The notes beneath the pieces were generated by a model. The model was not told where the DNA came from and searched no databases. It saw only the letters and a program-made list of their open reading frames with translations. The position numbers were made by a program, and so were the translations under genes. Shown here piece after piece: positions 18,614 to 27,282 of a stretch of 64,000 bases of DNA (position 1 is its first letter; every line of letters starts with the position of its first letter). Location of the stretch: assembly GCF_008830365.1 (NCBI RefSeq), contig NZ_WBKI01000001.1, positions 186,001 to 250,000 of the forward strand, in the 5' to 3' direction. This DNA comes from Serratia proteamaculans. GTDB taxonomy: Bacteria > Pseudomonadota > Gammaproteobacteria > Enterobacterales > Enterobacteriaceae.

Positions 18614-19918
18614 TTGACAACGCCAAAGAAAAAAATCGTCATTGTGGGCGGTGGTGCCGGTGGTCTGGAACTGGCAACCAGCCTGGGCCATAAGCTCGGT
18701 CGCAAGCACAAGGCAGACATCACGCTGGTGGATCGTAATCACAGCCATCTGTGGAAACCCTTGCTGCATGAAGTAGCAACCGGCTCCCTGGATGACGGCG
18801 TCGACGCGCTGAGCTACCTGGCGCACGCGCGTAATCACTCGTTTAGCTTCCAACTGGGTTCGTTGACCAACATTAACCGTGAAACGCAAACTCTGCATTT
18901 GGCGCAAATCTGCGACGAGCAGGGCGGCGAACTGGTGCCGGAGCGCGAGTTGTCTTACGACATCCTGGTAATGGCGCTGGGCAGTACTTCGAACGATTTC
19001 GGTACCGCGGGCGTAAAAGATCACTGCATCTTCCTGGATAACCCACACCAGGCGCGTCGTTTCCACAACGAAATGCTGAACCTGTTCCTCAAGTTCTCGG
19101 CACAGCCGGGGCAAAAAGAGCGGGTGAACATTGCTATCGTCGGGGGCGGTGCCACTGGTGTGGAACTGTCCGCCGAGCTGCATAATGCGGTGAAACAACT
19201 GCACAGCTATGGTTTTGAAGGCCTGGATAACAGCGCGCTGAACGTGACTCTGGTCGAGGCGGGTGAACGTATTCTGCCTGCGTTGCCGCCGCGTATTTCC
19301 GCCGCTGCACATCAGGAACTGAATAAACTGGGTGTGCGCGTGCTGACCAACACCATGGTGACCAGCGCGGATGCCAACGGCCTGAACACCAAGGGTGGCG
19401 AATTTATCGATGCCGATCTGATGGTATGGGCCGCCGGTATCAAGGCGCCGGACTTTATGAAGGACATCGCCGGGCTGGAAACCAACCGCATTAATCAACT
19501 GGTGGTAGAACCCACGCTGCAGACCACGCGCGATCCGAACATTTTTGCTATTGGTGACTGCGCCTCTTGCCCGAAAGAAGGCGGTGGTTTTGTTCCACCA
19601 CGCGCCCAGTCGGCGCACCAGATGGCATCACGCTGCTTTACCAACATTCTGGCGCTGATGAACGGTCAGACGCTGAAGCCGTACGTATATAAAGACCACG
19701 GCTCGCTGGTATCTCTGTCCCGGTTCAGCACCGTTGGCAGTCTGATGGGCAACCTGATGCGTGGCTCGATGATGGTAGAAGGCCGCATTGCGCGCTTTGT
19801 CTACATCTCGCTGTACCGTATGCACCAGGTGGCTTTGCACGGCTATATCAAAACCGGCCTGATGATGCTGGTCGGCGGCATCAACCGGGTTATCCGCCCG
19901 CGTTTGAAAATGCACTAA
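18614..19918 (+). CDS. ndh: Type II NADH:quinone oxidoreductase
   Basis: Non-proton-pumping respiratory NADH dehydrogenase on the inner face of the membrane. It has 434 residues (E. coli 434). The start is TTG at 18614, giving [17 protein letters not shown]; this rare start agrees with the E. coli alignment and follows AGGGGG. The FAD dinucleotide fold is GGGAGG near residue 13, the NADH fold is [14 protein letters not shown], and IGDCASCP binds FAD. The C-terminal amphipathic region [10 protein letters not shown] anchors to membrane. Confidence 0.97.
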   Translation: MTTPKKKIVIVGGGAGGLELATSLGHKLGRKHKADITLVDRNHSHLWKPLLHEVATGSLDDGVDALSYLAHARNHSFSFQLGSLTNINRETQTLHLAQICDEQGGELVPERELSYDILVMALGSTSNDFGTAGVKDHCIFLDNPHQARRFHNEMLNLFLKFSAQPGQKERVNIAIVGGGATGVELSAELHNAVKQLHSYGFEGLDNSALNVTLVEAGERILPALPPRISAAAHQELNKLGVRVLTNTMVTSADANGLNTKGGEFIDADLMVWAAGIKAPDFMKDIAGLETNRINQLVVEPTLQTTRDPNIFAIGDCASCPKEGGGFVPPRAQSAHQMASRCFTNILALMNGQTLKPYVYKDHGSLVSLSRFSTVGSLMGNLMRGSMMVEGRIARFVYISLYRMHQVALHGYIKTGLMMLVGGINRVIRPRLKMH

Positions 19919-19937
19919 CAGCCGCCGATCTAGCCCC

Positions 19938-19969
19938 ACCCACGCCGGTTCGCCCGCGTGGGTTTTTTT
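19938..19969 (+). terminator. ndh terminator
   Basis: ACCCACGC (19938-19945) pairs with GCGTGGGT (19956-19963), followed by seven T residues. Confidence 0.85.
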
Positions 19970-20267
19970 ATGCCGGCACCTGTGTGATAGGCTGATTATT
20001 CAGCACAATGTCCCGTGGCTATGGGTAAAAGTCTTAAGATTCTTCCTAAACACTGGGGGGAGGCGTGATTTCCGGCATCTTTGGTCACATTGTCTTATTG
20101 CGAGGATCTGGAACATTGTGCAGACTTTATCTTGTTTACAGACGGCGCGTCGCGCACGCCGTAAACCGGAATACCACGTGCCGCCAATGCGCAAAATAAT
20201 AAGCGCGGTGCAATGTCGGTAAAGTCCCCGGTACAAATGCGTGGTAACACTTTCAGGAGGATTTCCT
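19970..20267. other. Non-coding gap before ycfJ
   Basis: About 300 bases between the ndh terminator and ycfJ. I see no supported gene or clear operator. The only landmark is the AGGAGG-type ribosome site just before the ycfJ GTG. Confidence 0.5.
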
Positions 20268-20804
20268 GTGAACAAGTCAATGTTAGCCGGTGTGGGTATT
20301 GGTATTGCAGCAGCTCTGGGTATTGCTGCGGTGGCCAGTCTTGATGTTTTTTCTTCCGGTCCGCAATACGCGCAGGTTCTTGCTGCAACGCCGATTAAAG
20401 AAACCATCAAAACTCCGCGTCAGGAATGCCGAAATGTGACCGTCACTCACCGTGCGCCAGTTCAGGATGAGAATCGCATTGCCGGTTCGGTTCTGGGGGC
20501 AGTCGCCGGTGGTGTTATTGGCCATCAGTTCGGTGGTGGTCGTGGCCGTGATGTAGCGACGGTGGTCGGTGCCCTTGGCGGTGGTTATGCCGGTAACCAG
20601 GTGCAGGGTGCGATGCAGAATAACGACAGCACCACCAGCACGCAGCAGCGTTGCAAAACGGTCTACGACAAGTCACAGAAAATGCTGGGTTACGATGTGA
20701 CCTACAAGATTGGCACTCAGCAGGGCAAGATCCGTATGGATCACGATCCAGGCACTCAGATCCCGCTGGATAAAAGCGGCCAACTGGTGCTGAACAAAGC
20801 TTAA
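20268..20804 (+). CDS. ycfJ: Glycine-zipper protein YcfJ
   Basis: It has 178 residues from a GTG at 20268 after CAGGAGGA; this start aligns with E. coli YcfJ (NKSMLAG), and the frame upstream is unsupported. An N-terminal hydrophobic segment is followed by a glycine-zipper 2TM segment (GSVLGAVAGGVIGHQFGGG, then GALGGGYAGNQ) that likely inserts in a membrane, then a soluble C-terminal domain (CKTVYDKSQKMLGYDVTYK). Envelope role inferred from the family; function not known. Confidence 0.92.
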   Translation: MNKSMLAGVGIGIAAALGIAAVASLDVFSSGPQYAQVLAATPIKETIKTPRQECRNVTVTHRAPVQDENRIAGSVLGAVAGGVIGHQFGGGRGRDVATVVGALGGGYAGNQVQGAMQNNDSTTSTQQRCKTVYDKSQKMLGYDVTYKIGTQQGKIRMDHDPGTQIPLDKSGQLVLNKA

Positions 20805-21095
20805 TCAACAGATAAGAATTAAACCCGCGGGCAGTGTTAGTTCTGATCGTTTAACGCAGTTAAGCGAGCGGCATTAATATTGACGCGGGTTTCTGCATTC
20901 TATAAGCCAGTGATTTTCCCCGCAGGCCAGTATTGACGCGATTTTCGAACTAATGTATCCGTGCGATTTATCCGGGCATACCTTCAATAGTGCAACAGTG
21001 TTTGTTATATTATTGTGCAGTTGAGTGGGTGTGATGGCGTAATGCCGCACCGACCAAACCCGAGTATTTGGTCTCCCGGAGACAGAGATAATAAT

Positions 21096-21581
21096 ATGTT
21101 AGATTTTCGCTTTCCGACTGCGATGCAAATGGTACTTAGCGTGGCCGTGGCTGAGAAGCTGGGTGTGCGTTCGACCAGCGCGGTACTTGCCGCCGGTCTG
21201 GAAGCCAACCCCAGTTTTATTCGCAAGCTGATGGTGCCCTTGACCAAAAATGGCATCATTGTCTCGACCCTGGGCCGTACCGGCTCGATTCATCTGGGTC
21301 GCCCGGCGGAACAGATCACCCTGCGGGATATCTATTTGTCGGTGATTGACGATAAACGTATCTGGGCTGCCCGACCTGAAGGGCCGGCGCGTTGCCTGGT
21401 CAGCGCCAATGCCTGCTGGTATTTCAAGTCGGTGGTAAATGAGGCGGAAGAAGCGTCGCTGGACGTGCTGGCACGCCACACGGTAGCCGATGCCTTGGCC
21501 GAGCTGGAGCGGGGCGATAAACGTGCCTGCGCAGAATATACCGCCCTTGCGGTCAAAGACGCAGAGACGGCAGAAAAATAA
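21096..21581 (+). CDS. Rrf2-family transcriptional regulator
   Basis: It has 161 residues from the ATG at 21096. A winged-helix Rrf2 domain is clear: TAMQMVLSVAVAEKL, LEANPSFIRKLMVPLTKNGII and the glycine-bearing wing. The IscR-type triple Cys cluster motif is not present in its usual spacing; Cys occur as C-x6-C in RCLVSANAC plus one late Cys in KRACAEY, so a thiol sensor of the YwnA/NsrR-like type is possible but unproven. It converges on sdeB across a shared terminator. Its target is unknown. Confidence 0.85.
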   Translation: MLDFRFPTAMQMVLSVAVAEKLGVRSTSAVLAAGLEANPSFIRKLMVPLTKNGIIVSTLGRTGSIHLGRPAEQITLRDIYLSVIDDKRIWAARPEGPARCLVSANACWYFKSVVNEAEEASLDVLARHTVADALAELERGDKRACAEYTALAVKDAETAEK

Positions 21582-21605
21582 GCGGCGCTAAATATCAAGA
21601 CGAAG

Positions 21606-21634
21606 AAGCCCGGTTTTTTAAACCGGGCTTTTTT
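21606..21634. terminator. Bidirectional terminator, Rrf2 gene / sdeB
   Basis: AAGCCCGGTTT (21606-21616) and AAACCGGGCTT (21620-21630) form an 11-bp stem, with T residues to 21634. On the minus strand the U-run is only the AA of the arm plus TTC, so it is stronger for the plus strand. Nearly the same hairpin follows fabF. Confidence 0.8.
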
Positions 21635-21652
21635 ATGGCGGGGGCAGGCGAA

Positions 21653-24600
21653 TTACTCTGCTGCGGGTTGTCGCGTTTTACGCGTCACCATACGGCGCAG
21701 GGTGACGTAGAACACCGGGGTGAGGAACAGCCCGAACAGCGTAACCCCGAGCATGCCGGAAAACACCGTGATGCCAGTGACACCACGGACTTCGGCACCG
21801 GCGCCGTGCCCCAGGATCAGTGGGATAGTCCCGGCGATAAAGGCGATGGAGGTCATCACTATTGGTCGCAGTCGCAGGCGACAGGCTTCCAGTGCCGCTT
21901 CCATGATGCTTCTGCCCTGTAGTTCCAGTTCACGGGCGAACTCGACGATCAAAATGGCATTTTTACAGGCCAGCCCCATCAATACCACCAGCCCCACCTG
22001 CACGAACACATTGTTGTCACCGCCGGTCAGCCAGACACCGAACAGGGCTGACAGCATGGTCATCGGTACGATCAGGATCACTGCCAATGGCAGCGTCCAG
22101 CTTTCGTACAGCGCGGCCAGCGCCAGGAAGGCCAACAGCACCGCTACCGGGAACACAATAATCGCCGCATTGCCCTGGGTAGACTGTTGGTAGCTCAGAT
22201 CGGTCCACTGAATGTTCATGCCGTTCGGCAACAGCTTGTTGGCCATCACCGTCAGTTCGCTCATCGCCTGTGACGATGACAGCACTCGTGGATCGGCATC
22301 ACCAATCAGATCCGCCGCCGGGAAACCGTTGTAGCGGATCACCGGGTCCGGGCCATAAGTGGTGCTGATGCTGACCATGCTACCAATCGGCACCATTTCC
22401 CCCTTATCGTTACGGGTGCGCAGGTTGGCGATATCCTCCACGCTGTCACGGAACTGGCCGTCGGCCTGCGCCATCACCTTCCAGGTGCGGCCATAGCGGT
22501 TGAAGTCATTGATATAAGACGAACCGAGATAGGTTTGTAACGTGCTGAACAGGGCATTGAGCGGTACCCCTTGTGCCTTGGCCTTGTCGCGGTCAATTTT
22601 CGCGTCCAGCTGCGGCACGTTAGCCTGATAAGACGAGATCGGGAAACCCATGCCCGGCGTTTGCATGATAGCGCCCGACATCGTATTGATCGCGGTTTGC
22701 AAGGCACCATACCCCAGACCGGCGCGGTCCTGAATATACAGCGAGTAACCCGACCCCTGGCCAATACCGAGGATCGGCGGTGGCATAATCGAGAAGGCGA
22801 ATCCTTCCTGGATCTGCGAAATCTTGGCGTTGATCTCGGCATTGATCTGCGCCGCGCTGCGGGTACGGGTGCTTAATGACTCCAGCGCAAAGAACACGGT
22901 GCCGGTGTTGGGCGTATTGGTAAACTGCAATGCATTCAGCCCGGGGAAGGAGACCGCATCGGTTACCCCGTCCACGCTCAGGCCGATGGCGCTCATCTTG
23001 CGGATCACCGCGTCGGTACGTTCCAGCGACGCGCCCTCCGGCATTTTCACCCCGCCAATCAGGTAAAGTTTATCCTGAGTCGGGATAAATCCACCGGGTA
23101 CGGTTTTAAACATCACTCCGGCGGCGCACAGCAGCAGCACATACACTACGAATACAGCGCCACGTTTGCCCAGCGCCCGAGAAACCCCACGCTGATAACG
23201 CTGTGAACTGCTGGCAAAGAAGCGGTTAAACGGACGGAACAGCCAGCCGAACAACCGATCAATCAGGCGTGATGGCATGTCTTTCGGCGCACCATGCGGC
23301 TTCAACAGCAACGCCGCCAATGCCGGTGACAGGGTCAACGAGTTGATAGCCGAGATCACGGTTGAAATGGCGATAGTCACGGCGAACTGTTTATAGAACT
23401 GACCGGTTACGCCGGACAGGAAGGCCATGGGCACGAACACCGCGCACAGCACGACGGCGATGGCGATAATCGGGCCGGATACTTCGCGCATCGCCTGATG
23501 CGCTGCCGCCAGCGGTGACAGACCCTCTTCGATATTACGCTCGACGTTCTCCACCACTACGATGGCATCATCGACCACGATGCCGATGGCCAGCACCAGC
23601 CCAAACAGGCTCAGCGTATTGAGCGAAAAGCCTAATAAATAGAGCGCCGCAAAGGTACCGACGATCGAGATTGGCACCGCCAGCAGTGGAATGATCGACG
23701 CACGCCAGGTTTGCAGAAACAGAATCACCACCAGAACGACCAGCAGCACCGCTTCGAGCAGGGTATCTACCACCGAACTGATCGAGTCGCGCACGAAGAC
23801 CGTCGGGTCGTACGGCGATTGCCAGCTCATGCCGTCCGGAAAACGGGTCGACAACTCGGCCATTTTGGCCCGCACAGCATTGGACAGCTCAATGGCATTG
23901 GCGCCCGGCGCCTGGAAGATACCGATCCCTACCGCATCCTTATTATTGAGCTGGGCACGCAGCGCGTAGCTGCCGGAGCCCATTTCAATGCGTGCCACGT
24001 CACGCAGACGCACGACCTCGCCATTGTCGCCGCTTTTGAGAATGATATTACCGAACTCTTCCTCGGTCTGCAGACGGCCTTGCGCATTGATCGACAGCAA
24101 ATAATCGCTGCGGGTCGGCATCGGTTCTGCACCCAGTTGCCCGGCGGAAACCTGCACGTTTTGTTCTTGCATGGCCGAGACCACATCGGAGGCCGTCAGC
24201 CCGCGTGAGGCGACCTTGTTCGGATCCAGCCAGATGCGCATTGCGTACTCACCGGCACCGAAAATCTGCACCTGGCCGATACCCGGCAGGCGGGCCAGCT
24301 CATCCTTGACCTTCAGGGTGGCGTAGTTACGCAGGTAGAGTGAATCGTATTTGCCGGAAGGGGAGACCAGATGCACCACCAGCGTCAGAGCCGGGGACTG
24401 CTTCTGGGTAGTCACCCCTTGTCGCCGCACATCTTCCGGCAAGCGCGCTTCGGCCTGCGCCACGCGGTTTTGCACCTGTACCTGCGCCTGATCCGGATCG
24501 GTCCCTGGGCGGAAGGTCACGGTGGTCACCAGTACGCCGTCAGAACCGGCTACCGACTTCATGTACATCATGTTTTCGACGCCGTTGATCGCTTCTTCCA

Positions 24601-24799
24601 GCGGCGTTGCCACGGTTTCGGCGATCTCTTTCGGGTTAGCGCCCGGGTATTGGGCACGCACCTGCACACTGGGCGGCACCACGTCCGGGTATTCGCTGAT
24701 CGGCAGCAGCGGGATGGCGATAACACCGCCAACAAAAATCAGGATCGACAACACCGCGGCAAATATCGGTCGGTCGATGAAAAAACGGGAAAAGTCCAT
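21653..24799 (-). CDS. sdeB: RND multidrug efflux transporter SdeB
   Basis: Inner-membrane proton-driven pump of the HAE-1 RND class, the transporter part of a tripartite drug efflux system. It has 1048 residues in the usual two-repeat layout: TM1 (FAAVLSILIFVGG), porter domain, TM2-6 with the proton-relay Asp pair in IVVDDAIVVVENV, then a second repeat with TM7-12 (Lys in LVVLMGLACKNAILIV). Directly downstream of sdeA (23 bases) and divergent to a MarA-like gene, it matches the SdeAB locus of S. marcescens, where fluoroquinolones and other drugs are substrates. Name from context and family. Confidence 0.9.
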   Translation of the reverse strand: MDFSRFFIDRPIFAAVLSILIFVGGVIAIPLLPISEYPDVVPPSVQVRAQYPGANPKEIAETVATPLEEAINGVENMMYMKSVAGSDGVLVTTVTFRPGTDPDQAQVQVQNRVAQAEARLPEDVRRQGVTTQKQSPALTLVVHLVSPSGKYDSLYLRNYATLKVKDELARLPGIGQVQIFGAGEYAMRIWLDPNKVASRGLTASDVVSAMQEQNVQVSAGQLGAEPMPTRSDYLLSINAQGRLQTEEEFGNIILKSGDNGEVVRLRDVARIEMGSGSYALRAQLNNKDAVGIGIFQAPGANAIELSNAVRAKMAELSTRFPDGMSWQSPYDPTVFVRDSISSVVDTLLEAVLLVVLVVILFLQTWRASIIPLLAVPISIVGTFAALYLLGFSLNTLSLFGLVLAIGIVVDDAIVVVENVERNIEEGLSPLAAAHQAMREVSGPIIAIAVVLCAVFVPMAFLSGVTGQFYKQFAVTIAISTVISAINSLTLSPALAALLLKPHGAPKDMPSRLIDRLFGWLFRPFNRFFASSSQRYQRGVSRALGKRGAVFVVYVLLLCAAGVMFKTVPGGFIPTQDKLYLIGGVKMPEGASLERTDAVIRKMSAIGLSVDGVTDAVSFPGLNALQFTNTPNTGTVFFALESLSTRTRSAAQINAEINAKISQIQEGFAFSIMPPPILGIGQGSGYSLYIQDRAGLGYGALQTAINTMSGAIMQTPGMGFPISSYQANVPQLDAKIDRDKAKAQGVPLNALFSTLQTYLGSSYINDFNRYGRTWKVMAQADGQFRDSVEDIANLRTRNDKGEMVPIGSMVSISTTYGPDPVIRYNGFPAADLIGDADPRVLSSSQAMSELTVMANKLLPNGMNIQWTDLSYQQSTQGNAAIIVFPVAVLLAFLALAALYESWTLPLAVILIVPMTMLSALFGVWLTGGDNNVFVQVGLVVLMGLACKNAILIVEFARELELQGRSIMEAALEACRLRLRPIVMTSIAFIAGTIPLILGHGAGAEVRGVTGITVFSGMLGVTLFGLFLTPVFYVTLRRMVTRKTRQPAAE

Positions 24800-24822
24800 G
24801 GCTCAGGATCCTCTGCTGGGGC

Positions 24823-26004
24823 TTAGTTAAGCGCGGAGGCGGTGTTCGCCACGGTTTTGGCATTGACCGGCATGCCCGGCATAAACACTTTTTGCATACC
24901 GTCGACGATCACCCGGTCGCCTGCAGCCAGGCCTTTTTGCACAATACGTAACCCGTCGGCCACCCGGCCCACTTCGATATCGCGTCGCTGCGCCTTGCCG
25001 TCTTTATCGACGATATAAACAAACTTGCGGTCCTGATCGGTCAAGACCGATTTATCGTTGATCAGCATGGCGTTAAACACGGCACTGCCGGGCATTTGCA
25101 CCCGTGCAAACAGTCCTGGGGTAAAGCGACGGTCAGCGTTTTCCAGCAGGGCGCGCATGCGGATGGTGCCGGTACCGGCATTCAGCTGGTTGTCGGTGAA
25201 ATCAACGGTGCCCTGATGCGGATAGCCATCTTCGCCGACCAGCCCGACCTTCACTGGCAGTTTTGCCGTGCGTCGGCCATCATTCTGATAACGCAAGAAA
25301 GTGGCTTCATCGACGTCGAAATAGACATAAACCTTGTCGAGTGACACCAGCGTGGTGAGCACACTGGCGCTGTCGCCGGTGGTGACCAGGTTCCCGGCGG
25401 TGATCATTGCCCGGCTGGCGCGCCCGTCAATCGGCGCAATCACCCGGGTAAAGTCGAGGTTCAGCTGCGCCAGATCGAACTGGGCCTGAGCCGCCAATAC
25501 GTTGCTCTGTGCCTGTGCGGCGGAAGAGCGGCGCTGTTCCCATACCTCGGTTGAAATCGCCTGGCTACCGATCAGTTTTTCGGTGCGGCCGGATTCGCTG
25601 CGGGCCAGTGCTGCCTGATTGCGTGCCCGTACCAGTTCGGCCTGTGCCTGTTCACGAGCGGCGCGATAGGTACGATCGTCGATGGTGAACAGCACCTGGC
25701 CTTTCTTCACCTCATCGCCCTCGGTGTAATTCACTTTGTCGATATAACCGGAGACCCGTGGCCGTAGCTGGACGCTTTGCACCGCCTCGATCCGACCGTT
25801 AAAGGCATCCCACTGGCTGATGGGTTTTATCACCACGTCGGCGGTGCTGACGGCCGGTGGAGGCGGCGCGGCATTTTGCGCGACGCTGTTGTCACACCCG
25901 GCCAACAGCACCGTCAGCAGCGCGACGGCTGAGAGGCGTAGGCTGAAACCGATACCGTTTGGGCTGCGGTGTGAATGGAACAATGAGTCAAGCTGGCTTG
26001 GCAT
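24823..26004 (-). CDS. sdeA: RND periplasmic adaptor SdeA
   Basis: Membrane-fusion lipoprotein linking the RND pump to an outer-membrane channel such as a TolC homologue; no channel gene is present here. It has 393 residues. After a basic N-terminal stretch, the lipobox LLAGC lies near residue 37. Then come the beta-barrel/lipoyl start RPRVSGYIDKVNYTEGDEVKKG (in parts), an alpha-hairpin with heptad repeats (AREQAQAELVRARNQAALAR), and the second lipoyl half IAPIDGRASRAMI. It is the first gene of sdeAB. Confidence 0.9.
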   Translation of the reverse strand: MPSQLDSLFHSHRSPNGIGFSLRLSAVALLTVLLAGCDNSVAQNAAPPPPAVSTADVVIKPISQWDAFNGRIEAVQSVQLRPRVSGYIDKVNYTEGDEVKKGQVLFTIDDRTYRAAREQAQAELVRARNQAALARSESGRTEKLIGSQAISTEVWEQRRSSAAQAQSNVLAAQAQFDLAQLNLDFTRVIAPIDGRASRAMITAGNLVTTGDSASVLTTLVSLDKVYVYFDVDEATFLRYQNDGRRTAKLPVKVGLVGEDGYPHQGTVDFTDNQLNAGTGTIRMRALLENADRRFTPGLFARVQMPGSAVFNAMLINDKSVLTDQDRKFVYIVDKDGKAQRRDIEVGRVADGLRIVQKGLAAGDRVIVDGMQKVFMPGMPVNAKTVANTASALN

Positions 26005-26201
26005 TATTTTTATTTCCAGTAGTGAGCACGATCAGGCGATATACCCGGCCCTGTTATCCGGGCAACTTCTCCGGCCTGTGACCGGCGGCAGAGCAGTTGC
26101 ACCCGTCATTGGCACAACGGTTAGGTTTTGAAACATATTCTTGTCACATTAATGTATCAATATCGGTTGCATTAATTGGCTGGATTATAGAAGTGCCCAT
26201 C

Positions 26202-26234
26202 CATTAAATGCAATAATAAAAATTGCATTTAATG
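26202..26234. promoter_or_regulatory. 13-bp perfect inverted repeat between sdeA and sdeR
   Basis: CATTAAATGCAAT (26202-26214) and ATTGCATTTAATG (26222-26234) are exact reverse complements with a 7-base AT spacer. A related TTGCATTAATTGG lies at 26167-26179. The element lies in the divergent gap, 66 bases before the sdeR ATG. It suits a dimeric repressor better than the monomeric SdeR. Alternatively it could form an mRNA hairpin. Confidence 0.55.
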
Positions 26235-26300
26235 CGAAACTGCTGCAACGTAATGACATCGGGCAGCGGATCTCTCTGCCAATGTCATGGGAGCGTCAGC

Positions 26301-26657
26301 ATGAACAGCACGGGTTTTATTACTGATTTGATTGAGTGGATTGACAATAATCTGGAAGAGAAGCTGGATATCAACACCGTGGCGGGGCGAGCGGGATATT
26401 CCAAATGGCACCTGCAACGGATGTTCAAACGCCAGACCGGCTATGCGCTGGGGGAATATATCCGCATGCAGAAGCTGAGAGTTTCGGCGGAACGGCTGGC
26501 CAACAGCGGTGAACCGATCGTCAGCGTGGCAATCTCACTCGGCTTTGACTCGCAACAATCCTTCAATCGCAGTTTTAAACGCCACTATGGCCAAACACCG
26601 GGTGACTGGCGCCGCGCCGTGATGCAACCCTCTATGGCGGCTAACCGTACGCACTGA
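26301..26657 (+). CDS. sdeR: MarA/SoxS-like AraC-family activator SdeR
   Basis: It has 118 residues from the ATG at 26301, without a ligand-binding domain, as in MarA, SoxS and Rob N-domains. There are two helix-turn-helix motifs: LDINTVAGRAGYSKWHLQRMF and IVSVAISLGFDSQQSFNRSF (each about 20 residues), ending FKRHYGQTPGDWRR. Divergent from sdeAB, it matches the published SdeR regulator arrangement and likely activates the pump genes. A shared terminator follows. Confidence 0.88.
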   Translation: MNSTGFITDLIEWIDNNLEEKLDINTVAGRAGYSKWHLQRMFKRQTGYALGEYIRMQKLRVSAERLANSGEPIVSVAISLGFDSQQSFNRSFKRHYGQTPGDWRRAVMQPSMAANRTH

Positions 26658-26673
26658 GGCAGAATAAAGACAA

Positions 26674-26707
26674 CAAAAAAGCCTGAACTCGCGTTCAGGC
26701 TTTTTCT
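26674..26707. terminator. Bidirectional terminator after sdeR and the tRNA-tail repeat
   Basis: GCCTGAAC/GTTCAGGC stem (26681-26700, loop TCGC) with six A before and TTTTTCTTT after, so it can act on both strands. Almost the same hairpin occurs at 27152-27182 after the second tRNA-Ser, evidence of duplication of a tRNA-plus-terminator unit. Confidence 0.85.
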
Positions 26708-26715
26708 TTAAAATA

Positions 26716-26825
26716 TGGCGGTGAGGGAGGGGTTGATTCGCTGCGCTCACCCTACGGGCCGCCTTTGGCGGTCCAAAACGCATGCGTTTTGTCAAACCCT
26801 GTCGAGGGTTCTCACCCTCCCGGTC
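26716..26825 (-). repeat. Truncated tRNA-Ser 3' tail joined to a palindrome-rich repeat
   Basis: 26716-26734 equals the last 19 bases of the adjacent tRNA-Ser gene (acceptor stem, part of the T arm and CCA, minus strand), then homology stops. The next about 90 bases hold three palindromic parts: GGCCGCC-TTT-GGCGGTC near 26758-26773, the 16-bp palindrome AAAACGCATGCGTTTT (26775-26790), and AACCCTGTCGAGGGTT (26795-26810). The far end again resembles a tRNA T arm (GAGGGTTCTCACCCTCCC) in opposite orientation. It looks like a small repeat element that replaced a third tRNA copy. Confidence 0.7.
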
Positions 26826-26836
26826 GGTATGATATG

Positions 26837-26876
26837 CAAAAAAAAGTCTGGAGGTTAATCCAGACTTTCTCTTTAA
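26837..26876 (-). terminator. Terminator of the first tRNA-Ser
   Basis: On the minus strand AAAGTCTGGA (26859-26868) pairs with TCCAGACTTT (26843-26852), loop 6, followed by a run of U from the A-tract at 26838-26845. It directly follows the tRNA CCA end. Confidence 0.85.
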
Positions 26877-26880
26877 AATA

Positions 26881-26970
26881 TGGCGGTGAGGGAGGGGTTC
26901 GAACCCTCGATACACTTACGCGTATACACACTTTCCAGGCGTGCTCCTTCAGCCACTCAGACACCTCACC
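26881..26970 (-). tRNA. tRNA-Ser(GGA), copy 1
   Basis: A 90-base gene including an encoded CCA. The minus strand begins GGTGAGGTGTCTGAGTGG and pairs with CCTCACC near the 3' end. The anticodon loop CTGGAAA gives anticodon GGA for UCC/UCU serine codons. A long variable arm (GTGTATACGCG...) typical of tRNA-Ser is present, and the T loop is GGTTCGAACCC. It is equivalent to E. coli serW/serX. ghrA and ycdXY lie beyond the POT gene, as at the E. coli serX locus. Confidence 0.96.
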
Positions 26971-27151
26971 GTATTTTGTTGTTGCGTACTCACTGGTGCA
27001 ACGGGGCGCTACTATAGGGAGAGAGGGCGATCCGGTCAAGCAGAATTTCTGCGTTTCGGTGCGTCCGCTTAAGCCGTGTTCGCTTTGCTGAAAACTGCGG
27101 CGAACAGCATGAGTAGAGGCTTTGCAACGTAATTCCCTGTGCCGCAGACAA

Positions 27152-27182
27152 CAAAAAAGCCTGAACTTGCGTTCAGGCTTTC
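27152..27182 (-). terminator. Terminator of the second tRNA-Ser
   Basis: GCCTGAAC (27159-27166) and GTTCAGGC (27171-27178) with loop TTGC, followed on the minus strand by six U. Copy of the hairpin at 26681-26700 with one base changed in the loop. Confidence 0.85.
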
Positions 27183-27192
27183 TCGTGGAATA

Positions 27193-27282
27193 TGGCGGTG
27201 AGAGAGGGGTTCGAACCCTCGATACACTTACGCGTATACACACTTTCCAGGCGTGCTCCTTCAGCCACTCAGACACCTCACC
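27193..27282 (-). tRNA. tRNA-Ser(GGA), copy 2
   Basis: A 90-base gene with CCA, identical to copy 1 except at the acceptor-stem side of the 3' end, where the plus strand reads GGTGAGAGAGGGG instead of GGTGAGGGAGGGG. Same anticodon GGA and long variable arm. It is the promoter-proximal copy. The 222 bases between copies hold its own terminator, so the two are probably transcribed separately. Confidence 0.96.

Noticed and set aside
18536..19618. 360-codon open frame on the minus strand across ndh
   Set aside because: It lies wholly opposite ndh, has no family features, and follows from the codon bias of ndh.
23711..24826. Several 90-165 codon plus-strand frames opposite sdeB
   Set aside because: Antisense shadows of a long GC-rich gene. 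Composition is Arg/His-rich with no ribosome sites.
26735..26825. Palindromic repeats as a CRISPR array
   Set aside because: The palindromes differ from each other and there are no regular spacers or cas genes.
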